Shown: piece after piece, positions 1 through 6,201 of the stretch
How the letters are laid out: every line of letters starts with the position of its first letter
Position numbering within the stretch: position 1 is the first letter of the stretch
Assembly: GCA_020848315.1 (NCBI GenBank)
Contig: JADLAH010000042.1
Coordinates: forward strand, 1-6,201
DNA from: Chitinophagales bacterium
Lineage (GTDB): Bacteria > Bacteroidota > Bacteroidia > Chitinophagales > JADIYW01
Direction of reading: 5' to 3'
Length of the DNA stretch: 6,201 bases
Translations under genes and position numbers: made by a program
The notes under the pieces: model-generated
Told to the model about the DNA's origin: nothing
Database searches by the model: none
Seen by the model: the letters and a program-made list of their open reading frames with translations, nothing else

Positions 1-158
1 CCGGAAATATGTATGAGTACAGTGTACAGCAGTCGCATAAATAGCTGTTGTTGAATTTGAAAAGTGCCGTAATTTAACTAAACTTATCGCTTCTAATTTC
101 TCCGGAAGCCAAATTATTTCCCAAAAATTTCTTAAATTCGCCATTTCGTAAAATAAAA
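1..158. other. AT-rich leader upstream of the sugar-nucleotide gene
   Basis: I see no convincing gene here. The + strand frame starting at base 3 is open from the left edge to a TAG at 42-44 and could encode the last 13 residues of an upstream protein (GNMYEYSVQQSHK). The frame starting at base 1 is open to a TGA at 52-54. Neither tail is long enough to recognise. Bases 55-158 are AT-rich with stops in all forward frames, as expected for a leader or promoter region. A TGAATTTG at 52-59 is one mismatch from the Bacteroidota -7 consensus TAnnTTTG, but I see no matching TTG element at the expected upstream distance, so I do not call a promoter. No strong terminator hairpin is visible. Confidence 0.5.
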
Positions 159-1466
159 ATGACAGACAAGCAACAATTTATTCAGTCGTTTACCCAAAAA
201 AACAAGGTAATAGGTGTTATCGGGTTAGGGTACGTTGGTCTTCCAATTGCGCTGGAATTGGCCAGAAAATTCAAAGTAATAGGTTTTGATATCAACGAGA
301 AAAGGGTGGCATTGATGCAACAGCAGATAGATCCCAGTAATGAATTGCCGAAAGAAGCATTCGACGGATGTGATATTCAATTTACAGCAGATACGGAAGT
401 GCTGAAACAAGCTACTTTCTTTATTGTGGCGGTTCCCACGCCGGTAGATGAACACAATGTTCCGGATCTCAAACCGCTTACGGGAGCGTCCACTACCATC
501 GGAAAGGTGATAAAAAAAGGAGATTATGTGGTCTTTGAATCAACGGTCTATCCGGGTTGTACCGAAGAGGACTGTGTGCCGATTATAGAAAAAATCTCCG
601 GGCTTACTTTCAGACAGGATTTTAAAGTCGGGTATTCGCCGGAACGGATTAATCCGGGTGACACACTGCATACGCTTACCAAAATCACCAAAATCGTCTC
701 CGGATGTGATGACGAATCCCTTGAGCATATTGCCGCTGTTTATGATGCCATCATTGAACCCGGTGTGTACAAGGCGGCTTCTATCAAAGTAGCGGAAGCG
801 GCTAAGGTGATTGAAAATACGCAGCGAGACCTGAACATCGCGCTGATGAACGAGCTGTCTCAGATTTTTAACAGAATGGGAATTAATACCTACGATGTGC
901 TGGAAGCCGCGGGGACCAAATGGAATTTCCTGAAATTTCAGCCGGGGCTTGTCGGAGGACACTGCATCGGAGTGGATCCATACTATCTGACCTATAAATC
1001 CAATGAGCTGGGTTATAAGCCGCAGATTATCCTCAGCGGCAGATCTATCAACGATGGGATGCCTAATTATATCGCGCAGAAACTGGTACAGTATCTGCTG
1101 GGAAAAGGGAAGAATCCTTCGCAATGTCGTGCACTCATCATGGGTGCCACATTCAAGGAAAATGTGACGGATATCCGCAATTCCAAAGTGTTTGATCTGT
1201 ACCGTGAATTGAAAAATTTTCATTTTGAAGTAGATATGGTGGACGCGATGGCAGACGCACACGAAGTGGAAGAAGAATACGGAGTCAGCCTGTCTCCCTC
1301 ACCAAGTGGCACTTATCATGTAGTGGTTGTTGCTGTTGCACATGACGATTACAAGGCACTGGATGAAGAATATTTTCTTACTTTAGCTGAACCGGATGCG
1401 GTGATAGCTGACATTAAGAATATGTACGCAGGAAAACTGAAGCAATTAACCCATTGGACTTTGTAA
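159..1466 (+). CDS. tviB: UDP-N-acetyl-hexosamine 6-dehydrogenase (TviB/VipA/WbpO type nucleotide-sugar dehydrogenase)
   Basis: This cytoplasmic enzyme oxidises C6 of a UDP-N-acetylhexosamine (UDP-GlcNAc or UDP-GalNAc) to the uronic acid in two NAD+-dependent steps, supplying an acidic amino sugar for a surface polysaccharide. At 435 residues it is full length for the UDP-glucose/GDP-mannose dehydrogenase superfamily. The N-terminal Rossmann domain shows GLGYVG at 22-27 and the NAD-ribose-binding Asp44 in GFDIN. VAVPTP lies at 90-95, ESTVYPG at 127-133 and YSPERINPG at 159-167, which contains the conserved Glu162. The central helix carries the expected catalytic Lys216 and Asn220 (KVAEAAKVIENTQRD). 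The active-site Cys269 and Asp273 lie in VGGHCIGVDPYYLT. A C-terminal UDP-binding domain follows, with TFKENVTDIRNSK and AVAHDDY. The GGHCIGVDPYYLT form fits the TviB/WbpO branch better than WbpA (GGHCIPIDP as I recall it) or UDP-glucose dehydrogenases. Which epimer is the substrate cannot be decided by eye, so the symbol is provisional. The ATG at 159 follows an A-rich stretch without a clear Shine-Dalgarno sequence and places the Rossmann motif at the usual distance. Confidence 0.93.
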   Translation: MTDKQQFIQSFTQKNKVIGVIGLGYVGLPIALELARKFKVIGFDINEKRVALMQQQIDPSNELPKEAFDGCDIQFTADTEVLKQATFFIVAVPTPVDEHNVPDLKPLTGASTTIGKVIKKGDYVVFESTVYPGCTEEDCVPIIEKISGLTFRQDFKVGYSPERINPGDTLHTLTKITKIVSGCDDESLEHIAAVYDAIIEPGVYKAASIKVAEAAKVIENTQRDLNIALMNELSQIFNRMGINTYDVLEAAGTKWNFLKFQPGLVGGHCIGVDPYYLTYKSNELGYKPQIILSGRSINDGMPNYIAQKLVQYLLGKGKNPSQCRALIMGATFKENVTDIRNSKVFDLYRELKNFHFEVDMVDAMADAHEVEEEYGVSLSPSPSGTYHVVVVAVAHDDYKALDEEYFLTLAEPDAVIADIKNMYAGKLKQLTHWTL

Positions 1467-1488
1467 GAAAAGAACAGAGATGCATAGT

Positions 1489-2541
1489 ATGAAAACGATA
1501 TTAATTACAGGTGGAGCAGGATTTATAGGGTCGCATGTCGTGCGTCTCTTTGTTAATAAATACCCTGCGTATACTATCGTAAATCTGGATAAACTGACCT
1601 ATGCCGGCAATCTGGAAAATCTGAAAGATATAGAGCAGTTGCCGAATTATATTTTTGAAAAAGCAGATATCGTCGATGCGGAAGCAATGCGGGAACTGTT
1701 TAAAAAATACCATTTCGACGGCGTCATACATCTGGCTGCGGAATCTCATGTAGACCGTTCTATCCTGAATCCGCTGGAATTTATCATGACCAATGTGGTG
1801 GGCACTGTCAATCTGCTGAATGCTGCCAAAGAAGCGTGGGCGGAAAACACCGACGGAAAGTTGTTTTACCATGTATCCACCGACGAAGTCTACGGAAGTC
1901 TGGGCGAAACGGGTTTCTTCACGGAAACAACGGCTTATGATCCGCGTTCTCCCTATTCCGCGTCCAAGGCCAGTTCAGATCATTTTGTGAGAGCGTATGA
2001 AAACACTTACGGCTTGCCGGTCGTTATTTCCAACTGCTCCAACAATTACGGTTCCTATCAGTTCCCGGAAAAACTCATTCCGCTTTTCATCAACAATATT
2101 AAAAACAACAAGCCGCTTCCGGTGTACGGAAAAGGCGATTATACCCGCGACTGGCTCTTCGTCGAAGACCATGCCGCCGCTATCGATGTGATTTATCACG
2201 AAGGGAAACACGGAGAAACTTACAATATCGGTGGATTTAATGAATGGCAGAATATAGATCTGATACACCTGCTTTGCAAAATCATGGATAGAAAATTGTC
2301 GCGAGTGGAAGGAACCTCCGCACAGCTGATTACATACGTGAAAGACCGGCCCGGACACGATAAACGATATGCCATTGATGCCACAAAACTGAATACGGAA
2401 TTGGGCTGGAAACCATCCCTGCAGTTTGAGGAAGGACTGGAAAAGACTGTTGATTGGTACCTGGAGAATGAAGAATGGCTGCAACATGTCACCTCCGGAG
2501 AATATCTGAACTATTATAAAAAGCAATACGATACCGTTTAA
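1489..2541 (+). CDS. rfbB: dTDP-glucose 4,6-dehydratase
   Basis: This enzyme converts dTDP-glucose to dTDP-4-keto-6-deoxyglucose with tightly bound NAD+. It is the second step of the dTDP-L-rhamnose pathway and also feeds other dTDP-6-deoxy and amino-deoxy sugars. It is an extended short-chain dehydrogenase of about 350 residues, close to the usual family length. Counting from the start used here, GGAGFIG is at 8-14, DKLTYAGN at 34-41 and HLAAESHVDRS at 81-91. The STDEVYG motif at 130-136 carries the catalytic Thr131, Asp132 and Glu133, and YSASK at 156-160 gives the Tyr/Lys pair. NCSNNYGSYQFPEKL (182-196) and TRDWLFVEDH (219-228) are the RmlB-specific substrate-side signatures. I prefer the ATG at 1489 (MKTILITGGAGFIGS) because family members begin immediately before the glycine motif; an in-frame ATG at 1480 would add three residues (MHS). 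A purine-rich run at 1466-1479 could serve either start. The gene begins 22 bases after the dehydrogenase stop. The partner genes rfbA, rfbC and rfbD are not in the window, so rhamnose as the end product is only an inference. Confidence 0.96.
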   Translation: MKTILITGGAGFIGSHVVRLFVNKYPAYTIVNLDKLTYAGNLENLKDIEQLPNYIFEKADIVDAEAMRELFKKYHFDGVIHLAAESHVDRSILNPLEFIMTNVVGTVNLLNAAKEAWAENTDGKLFYHVSTDEVYGSLGETGFFTETTAYDPRSPYSASKASSDHFVRAYENTYGLPVVISNCSNNYGSYQFPEKLIPLFINNIKNNKPLPVYGKGDYTRDWLFVEDHAAAIDVIYHEGKHGETYNIGGFNEWQNIDLIHLLCKIMDRKLSRVEGTSAQLITYVKDRPGHDKRYAIDATKLNTELGWKPSLQFEEGLEKTVDWYLENEEWLQHVTSGEYLNYYKKQYDTV

Positions 2542-2577
2542 ATCTGTTACCCTACATAAAATATCACACTTCTGAAA

Positions 2578-2643
2578 ATGAAAAACATACAAAAAATATT
2601 CACCCTGGTACTGCTCCTGCTGGTTTTCACAGGAACGCAGGCT
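2578..2643 (+). other. Sec signal peptide of the SLBB export protein
   Basis: Residues 1-22 have the three classic parts: MKNIQK with two lysines, the hydrophobic core IFTLVLLLLVF, and a polar end TGTQA followed by Gln23. The small residues at -1 (Ala) and -3 (Thr) fit signal peptidase I. There is no cysteine near the cleavage site, so lipidation by the lipoprotein pathway is not supported. Confidence 0.85.
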
Positions 2644-5310
2644 CAGTTGGTAACGCCCTTTATACCACCGGTTAATCCGGAGCCTACCGTCAAGGAAATC
2701 TTCCAGAAAATTCAGGATACACTGAATGTAAAACAAGGAGAACTGAAAGTTGGGGAAGTGCAAAAAGCCAATGAAGCGGCAAAGGAATTTGCACCACGCG
2801 CTAAAGACGCCGATGAACAGCAAGGGGCTATTGGTAATGCAACCAACGCAGCGGAAGTGAAGAGTGGTATCAATACTCCGGATAAACTCTTGAAAGAAGC
2901 ACAGAAAGCGGCTGAAACAGTCGAAAAGTTAACGGCGACTGCCACCAAGGAGTTGCGCGAAAAACTGGATACTGTCGATATTTATGGCTATTCCTACTTC
3001 CGTCAGAAAGATGTGAAAATATTCAATAATGCAGTAGATATTAAACCACCATCCAACTATGTGTTAGGGGTGGGAGACCAGATTGTTGTGTCTATCTGGG
3101 GTTACGCGGACTACAACCGTTTGTTCTATATCGACAAGGACGGATATATCCAGCAGGAAAACATCGGACGTGTCTATCTGAAAGGATTGACATTGGAACA
3201 GGCCAAAGAACTCTTGCGTACCCGATTTGCCAGCGCATATATGATTGACAAATCAGATTTCGACGTGTCTATTAACTATTCACGAGTAATCACGATCAAT
3301 GTGGTGGGTGATGTCGAAAATCCGGGCTCATATACTTTCCCGGCGATTAATACGGCGTATAATATCCTGGCTTATGTGGGTGGTCCTTCCAAATCAGGTT
3401 CCATTCGTGATATTCAGATTAAACGCGACGGAAAGATTATCCGCAAATTTGACTTGTATAAATTCCTCTTTACACCGGAAAAACAGGATGATATTTTCCT
3501 GAATAACAACGATTATATTTATGTTCCTTCCCAAAGAAACATCGTGAGAGTGGAAGGCGCGGTTAACCGGGAAGGAAAATATGAGATGCTGCCCGGAGAG
3601 TCGTTCGAAGATTTATTGCGCTACTGCGGTAACTACAAACCGGATGCATTCACAAAAGTGATTCAGATCAGACGTTTTCAGGAAAATAAACAGATCCTGA
3701 TTGACTATGATCTGGATAGCATGAAACGTATAGGTAAGCCTATTTTGTTGATGAACGGGGATGTCGTGGGCGTAAGATCCATACCGGAAAAAGTAAAAAA
3801 TTACAATGATATTTATGGTGCAGTATTATTGCCGGGCAGATACGAATGGAAACCGGGCGACCGCGTTTGGGATCTGATTCAGAAAGCACAAGGATTGAAG
3901 GAAGATGTTTACCTCGACGAAGCGATTCTCATCAGAACGAATTTTGATGACTTCCGAAAACACAGCATTACCGTAAATCTGAATAATATTTTAGCTGATA
4001 AAAATTCACCGGATAACGTGGAATTAACCTTCCGTGATAATCTGGAAATATATTCCAAAATGGATTACTTCGACCGTTTTGATATCGAGGTAAAAGGTGA
4101 AGTGCGCAAGCCGAGACGATTTGAAGTAGAGAAAGGACTCACGCTGAAAGATGCGATTATCATGTGCGGGGGATTGAAAGAAGAAGCATTGCTCGATAAA
4201 ATCATCATTTATCGGGTGAATGAAGATCTGACAGAAAAACTGATTTCATTCCCGATAGATACAGCGGATAGCTATGCGGCACTGGATACCTTTAAGCTGA
4301 AAAAACGCGATAAGATTTATGTTCTGAAAGATCTTCGCCGAATTGACAGATACTATATAGAAGTAAATGGCATGGTGCGCAAAGTAGATACTTTCCCGTA
4401 TATGGAAAGCATGACACTCGCCGATGCGTTGATTCTGGCACAGGGTTTTAAAATGGAAGCTGCTTCCAACAGAATCGAAATCGCCCGTATCGCCAACTAC
4501 GACAAGGCCATTTCCCAATCGGTTCCTACGCAGGTGACAATTCTGAACTTTAGCGTAAGTAAGAATATCGGCAAAGATCCGGTGGCAAACTCCATCAAAT
4601 TACAGCCATATGACCAGATTTATGTAAGACCTACTCCTGAGTTTGAATATCAGATGAAGGTAATGGTAAAAGGGGAGGTGCTGTACCCCGGCGAATATGT
4701 GCTAACTACCAAGGATGAGAAATTATCTTCTGTCATCGAAAGAGCCGGTGGTCTGACGCGCTTCGCATATCCGGAAGGTGCGCGACTCTATCGCTCGGAA
4801 GATGGTATCGGAGATATTCTTACGGACGTGGATAAGGCGCTAAAAAGCAAAAATTCCAAATTCAACTATGTGCTTAAAAGAGGCGATATCATAGAAATTC
4901 CGGCGGTGAAAGACCTGGTGGCTATGAGGGGCGAGTTCAATTATCCTTCCGAGAAAAAACCGGATAACCTGTATATGCCGTTTACAGAAGGCAAAGACGC
5001 GAAGTATTATATCTATAAATACGGTGCAGGATTCAGCGATAGCGCTGTGCGTAAAAAAACCTATGTCATTCGTCCTAACGGACAGATACTGGCCACCCGT
5101 AGAACCATGTTTGGTAAGAATTATCCTAAGGTAGAGAAAGGTTCTGTTATTGTGGTCCCGCAAAAAGATCCTAAAGTTAAAAAAGAAAAAAAGCAGAGAA
5201 GTGGTGAAGGTGCCGCAGTTCAGAAAATTGTGAGCGGTGTAATCGGAACTATTACATCGGTGCTGACCTTATATTTGCTCTTCTTAACGGTTAAGAATAC
5301 GAAGAACTAA
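2578..5310 (+). CDS. Multi-SLBB polysaccharide export protein (Wza-like, Bacteroidota long form)
   Basis: This is the probable outer-membrane/periplasmic conduit for the polysaccharide. Residues 1-22 are a Sec signal peptide (basic start, LVLLLLVF core, TQA/Q cleavage). Residues about 45-130 are Ala/Lys/Glu-rich, predicted helical, and not a domain I recognise. YGYSYFR (136-142) and NYVLGVGDQIVVSIWG (160-175) mark the start of the Poly_export (PF02563) domain. About seven SLBB-type beta-grasp modules follow, with anchor glycines at 244, 327, 414, 507, 598, 699 and 785; the last is the most degenerate. A basic linker (KVKKEKK, 866-872) leads to a hydrophobic helix at 884-905 and a short polar tail. 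At 910 residues it is more than twice the length of E. coli Wza (379), which has fewer SLBB-like domains and is a lipoprotein; no lipobox cysteine is seen here. The ATG at 2578 is right because the signal peptide begins there. It lies 36 bases after rfbB and one base before the Wzz-like gene, as expected for a partner pair. The family assignment is firm, while the exact topology is inferred. Confidence 0.92.
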   Translation: MKNIQKIFTLVLLLLVFTGTQAQLVTPFIPPVNPEPTVKEIFQKIQDTLNVKQGELKVGEVQKANEAAKEFAPRAKDADEQQGAIGNATNAAEVKSGINTPDKLLKEAQKAAETVEKLTATATKELREKLDTVDIYGYSYFRQKDVKIFNNAVDIKPPSNYVLGVGDQIVVSIWGYADYNRLFYIDKDGYIQQENIGRVYLKGLTLEQAKELLRTRFASAYMIDKSDFDVSINYSRVITINVVGDVENPGSYTFPAINTAYNILAYVGGPSKSGSIRDIQIKRDGKIIRKFDLYKFLFTPEKQDDIFLNNNDYIYVPSQRNIVRVEGAVNREGKYEMLPGESFEDLLRYCGNYKPDAFTKVIQIRRFQENKQILIDYDLDSMKRIGKPILLMNGDVVGVRSIPEKVKNYNDIYGAVLLPGRYEWKPGDRVWDLIQKAQGLKEDVYLDEAILIRTNFDDFRKHSITVNLNNILADKNSPDNVELTFRDNLEIYSKMDYFDRFDIEVKGEVRKPRRFEVEKGLTLKDAIIMCGGLKEEALLDKIIIYRVNEDLTEKLISFPIDTADSYAALDTFKLKKRDKIYVLKDLRRIDRYYIEVNGMVRKVDTFPYMESMTLADALILAQGFKMEAASNRIEIARIANYDKAISQSVPTQVTILNFSVSKNIGKDPVANSIKLQPYDQIYVRPTPEFEYQMKVMVKGEVLYPGEYVLTTKDEKLSSVIERAGGLTRFAYPEGARLYRSEDGIGDILTDVDKALKSKNSKFNYVLKRGDIIEIPAVKDLVAMRGEFNYPSEKKPDNLYMPFTEGKDAKYYIYKYGAGFSDSAVRKKTYVIRPNGQILATRRTMFGKNYPKVEKGSVIVVPQKDPKVKKEKKQRSGEGAAVQKIVSGVIGTITSVLTLYLLFLTVKNTKN
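3289..5160 (+). other. Tandem SLBB-type module region within the export protein
   Basis: Residues about 238-861 can be read as seven successive units. Each begins with a V-x-G-x-V-like strand, often followed by PG-x-Y or a variant (VVGDVENPGSY, VEGAVNREGKY, YGAVLLPGRY, VKGEVRKPRRF, VNGMVRKVDTF, VKGEVLYPGEY, MRGEFNYPSEK). A helix follows, ending in a small-residue turn (VGG, CGN, AQG, CGG, AQG, AGG, GAG). Most units then close with a strand resembling D-x-I-x-V, at residues 312-316, 395-399, 487-491, 578-582, 679-683 and 770-774, with a variant ending at 860. Unit spacing is 83-101 residues. The similarity is at protein level only; I see no repeated DNA. Confidence 0.75.
5227..5292 (+). other. 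C-terminal hydrophobic helix of the export protein
   Basis: Residues 884-905 (IVSGVIGTITSV then LTLYLLFLTV) form one membrane-length hydrophobic segment, preceded by a strongly basic linker and followed by KNTKN. E. coli Wza also ends in a helix, which crosses the outer membrane as part of an octameric alpha-helical pore. This segment occupies the same place and could play the same part. It is more uniformly hydrophobic toward its end than an amphipathic pore helix need be, so an inner-membrane anchor is the alternative. Confidence 0.65.
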
Positions 5311-5311
5311 C

Positions 5312-6201
5312 ATGAGCGAACAAGAAGAAAAACCACCTTTAGCTCCGGAACAGGAAGTTGATTCGTCGGTAGAAAATCCACTGGAAAAAGATCAGGGATT
5401 GACGATGGTCATTTCCGTGATGAAGGAGTTGATTGCCATCGGCAAAAGTCTCGCGCTGATACTCGTAATTCCTGTTATTTTGACGGGCTTGTATGGTTAT
5501 TATCAGGGAAAAAAGGAAAAACCTACTTACACAGCAAAAATTACCTTCTTCCTGTCTGAAGACCGTCCGCAACTGTTTGGCCAGTTTGCTTCGTCTGAAT
5601 TATTGCAGTCTACGAACCGTAACTTTAACAATCCTAAAAAACTCAAGGAGTATTCCTTTACGGAAAATGTAGGCTCCAAGATGGTATTTAAGAAATACGT
5701 TTTCCGAGGAAGGGAAGATTATCTCGCGAATCACTATCTGAGACTTTTTTCCAATTATAATAAAAGTTACTTCAAGGATTTTACTTCCGTAAAAGATATG
5801 ACCATTCCGGATTATCTGGTGTTCAAAAATATCCTGAAAGGTATTCGTGCCGTAGTTACAGTAGATTATAATGAGGCAGAGATTTATTCTATTACCGTTA
5901 CTACAACAGATGAGGAATTCTCCAAGCTGTTGTGTGAGTGTTTCTATGATAACCTCATTGATTACTATATTGAACGGGCTACCCGTAAAGCTAAAATTAC
6001 GGTAGACTTCCTCGAAGAAAAACTGGCTTTTGTAAAAGCGCAGCTGGAAAACTCAGAATATAATCTCGCGGATTATAAGGATAAGGCCAATAACCTCGTA
6101 ACCTTCAAGGCAGACCTGAATGAAACCAGATACCTGCGAAACAAGGCATTGCTCGAGGCATTGTATGCGGAAACAGCGCGCGGATTGGAAGGGGCAAAAA
6201 C
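5312..6201 (+). CDS. Wzz-type polysaccharide chain-length / co-polymerase protein, 3' end cut off by the window
   Basis: The frame stays open from the ATG at 5312 to the right edge, giving 296 complete codons of an unfinished protein. Residues 1-45 are a polar, Glu/Pro-rich cytoplasmic tail. Residues about 46-64 (SLALILVIPVILTGLYGYY) form a transmembrane helix. YTAKITFFL at 73-81 matches the first periplasmic strand typical of Wzz/FepE/Etk proteins. ITVTTTDEEF at 194-203 resembles the strand and turn before the long helices, and a coiled-coil-like helical arm begins near 221 (RKAKITVDFLEEKL) and continues to about 258. Proteins of this class sit in the inner membrane, control polymer length and contact the Wza-like exporter. 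The start lies one base after the preceding stop, so the two are probably translationally coupled; GAAGAA in the end of the upstream gene may help initiation. By comparison with Bacteroidota relatives I recall, I expect a second membrane helix within roughly the next 60-80 codons and no fused tyrosine kinase, but the missing end could show otherwise. Confidence 0.85.
   Translation, partial: MSEQEEKPPLAPEQEVDSSVENPLEKDQGLTMVISVMKELIAIGKSLALILVIPVILTGLYGYYQGKKEKPTYTAKITFFLSEDRPQLFGQFASSELLQSTNRNFNNPKKLKEYSFTENVGSKMVFKKYVFRGREDYLANHYLRLFSNYNKSYFKDFTSVKDMTIPDYLVFKNILKGIRAVVTVDYNEAEIYSITVTTTDEEFSKLLCECFYDNLIDYYIERATRKAKITVDFLEEKLAFVKAQLENSEYNLADYKDKANNLVTFKADLNETRYLRNKALLEALYAETARGLEGAK

Noticed and set aside
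1..44. Possible C-terminal tail of an upstream gene (frame from base 3 to TAG at 42-44)
   Set aside because: Only 13 codons are present and nothing is recognisable; another frame is also open over the same bases. It is noted in the leader entry but not called as a gene.
52..59. TGAATTTG as a Bacteroidota -7 promoter element
   Set aside because: It has one mismatch to TAnnTTTG and no TTG-type element at the expected distance upstream. A single short match in AT-rich DNA is not enough.
540..1262. A 240-codon open frame on the - strand across the dehydrogenase gene
   Set aside because: It lies wholly inside a well-supported + strand gene with all family motifs, and its translation shows no recognisable domain. 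It is best explained as an antisense shadow of the codon pattern.
1480..1488. Alternative rfbB start at 1480
   Set aside because: It would add only Met-His-Ser before the standard MKTILITGGAGFIG start. The family normally begins right before the glycine motif, so 1489 is preferred, although 1480 cannot be excluded.
2542..2577. A terminator or internal promoter in the rfbB-exporter gap
   Set aside because: The 36-base gap has no visible hairpin followed by a T-run and no convincing promoter pair, so the genes are read as one transcript.
1975..2823. A 282-codon open frame on the - strand spanning the end of rfbB and the start of the exporter gene
   Set aside because: It crosses two genuine genes and their intergenic gap, and its Phe/Ile/Cys-rich translation resembles no family I know. 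It is an antisense shadow.

Overview
The window is a stretch of a surface-polysaccharide (capsule, exopolysaccharide or O-antigen) biosynthesis and export locus. It most likely comes from a member of the Bacteroidota. The evidence is the very long signal-peptide-bearing SLBB export protein with an NYVLGVGD-type motif, the style of the adjacent Wzz-like protein, the AT-rich leader, starts without a clear Shine-Dalgarno sequence, and moderate GC (mid-40s percent by eye). I cannot place it below phylum level.

Layout, all on the + strand: positions 1-158 are a mostly non-coding, AT-rich leader. Next come a nucleotide-sugar 6-dehydrogenase of the TviB/VipA/WbpO type (159-1466), a dTDP-glucose 4,6-dehydratase RmlB/RfbB (start preferred at 1489, end 2541), and a 910-residue Wza-like polysaccharide export protein with about seven SLBB-type modules (2578-5310). 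The last gene is a Wzz-type chain-length/co-polymerase protein that starts one base after the export gene stops (5312) and runs off the right edge. The gaps between genes are 22, 36 and 1 bases and no terminator-like hairpin is visible between them, so a single operon is the simplest reading.

How they fit together: the first two enzymes make activated sugars in the cytoplasm. One is a UDP-N-acetyl-hexosaminuronic acid and the other is dTDP-4-keto-6-deoxyglucose, a precursor of rhamnose and other 6-deoxy sugars. The other two proteins act in the envelope. The Wzz-like inner-membrane protein is expected to set polymer length and contact the SLBB protein, which would carry the polymer across the periplasm and outer membrane. 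Glycosyltransferases, flippase, polymerase and the remaining dTDP-sugar genes are not in the window.

I see no clearly novel system. The most interesting points are structural: the periodic multi-SLBB architecture, an Ala/Lys/Glu-rich helical segment before the export domain, a secreted rather than lipoprotein-type N-terminus, and a C-terminal hydrophobic helix.
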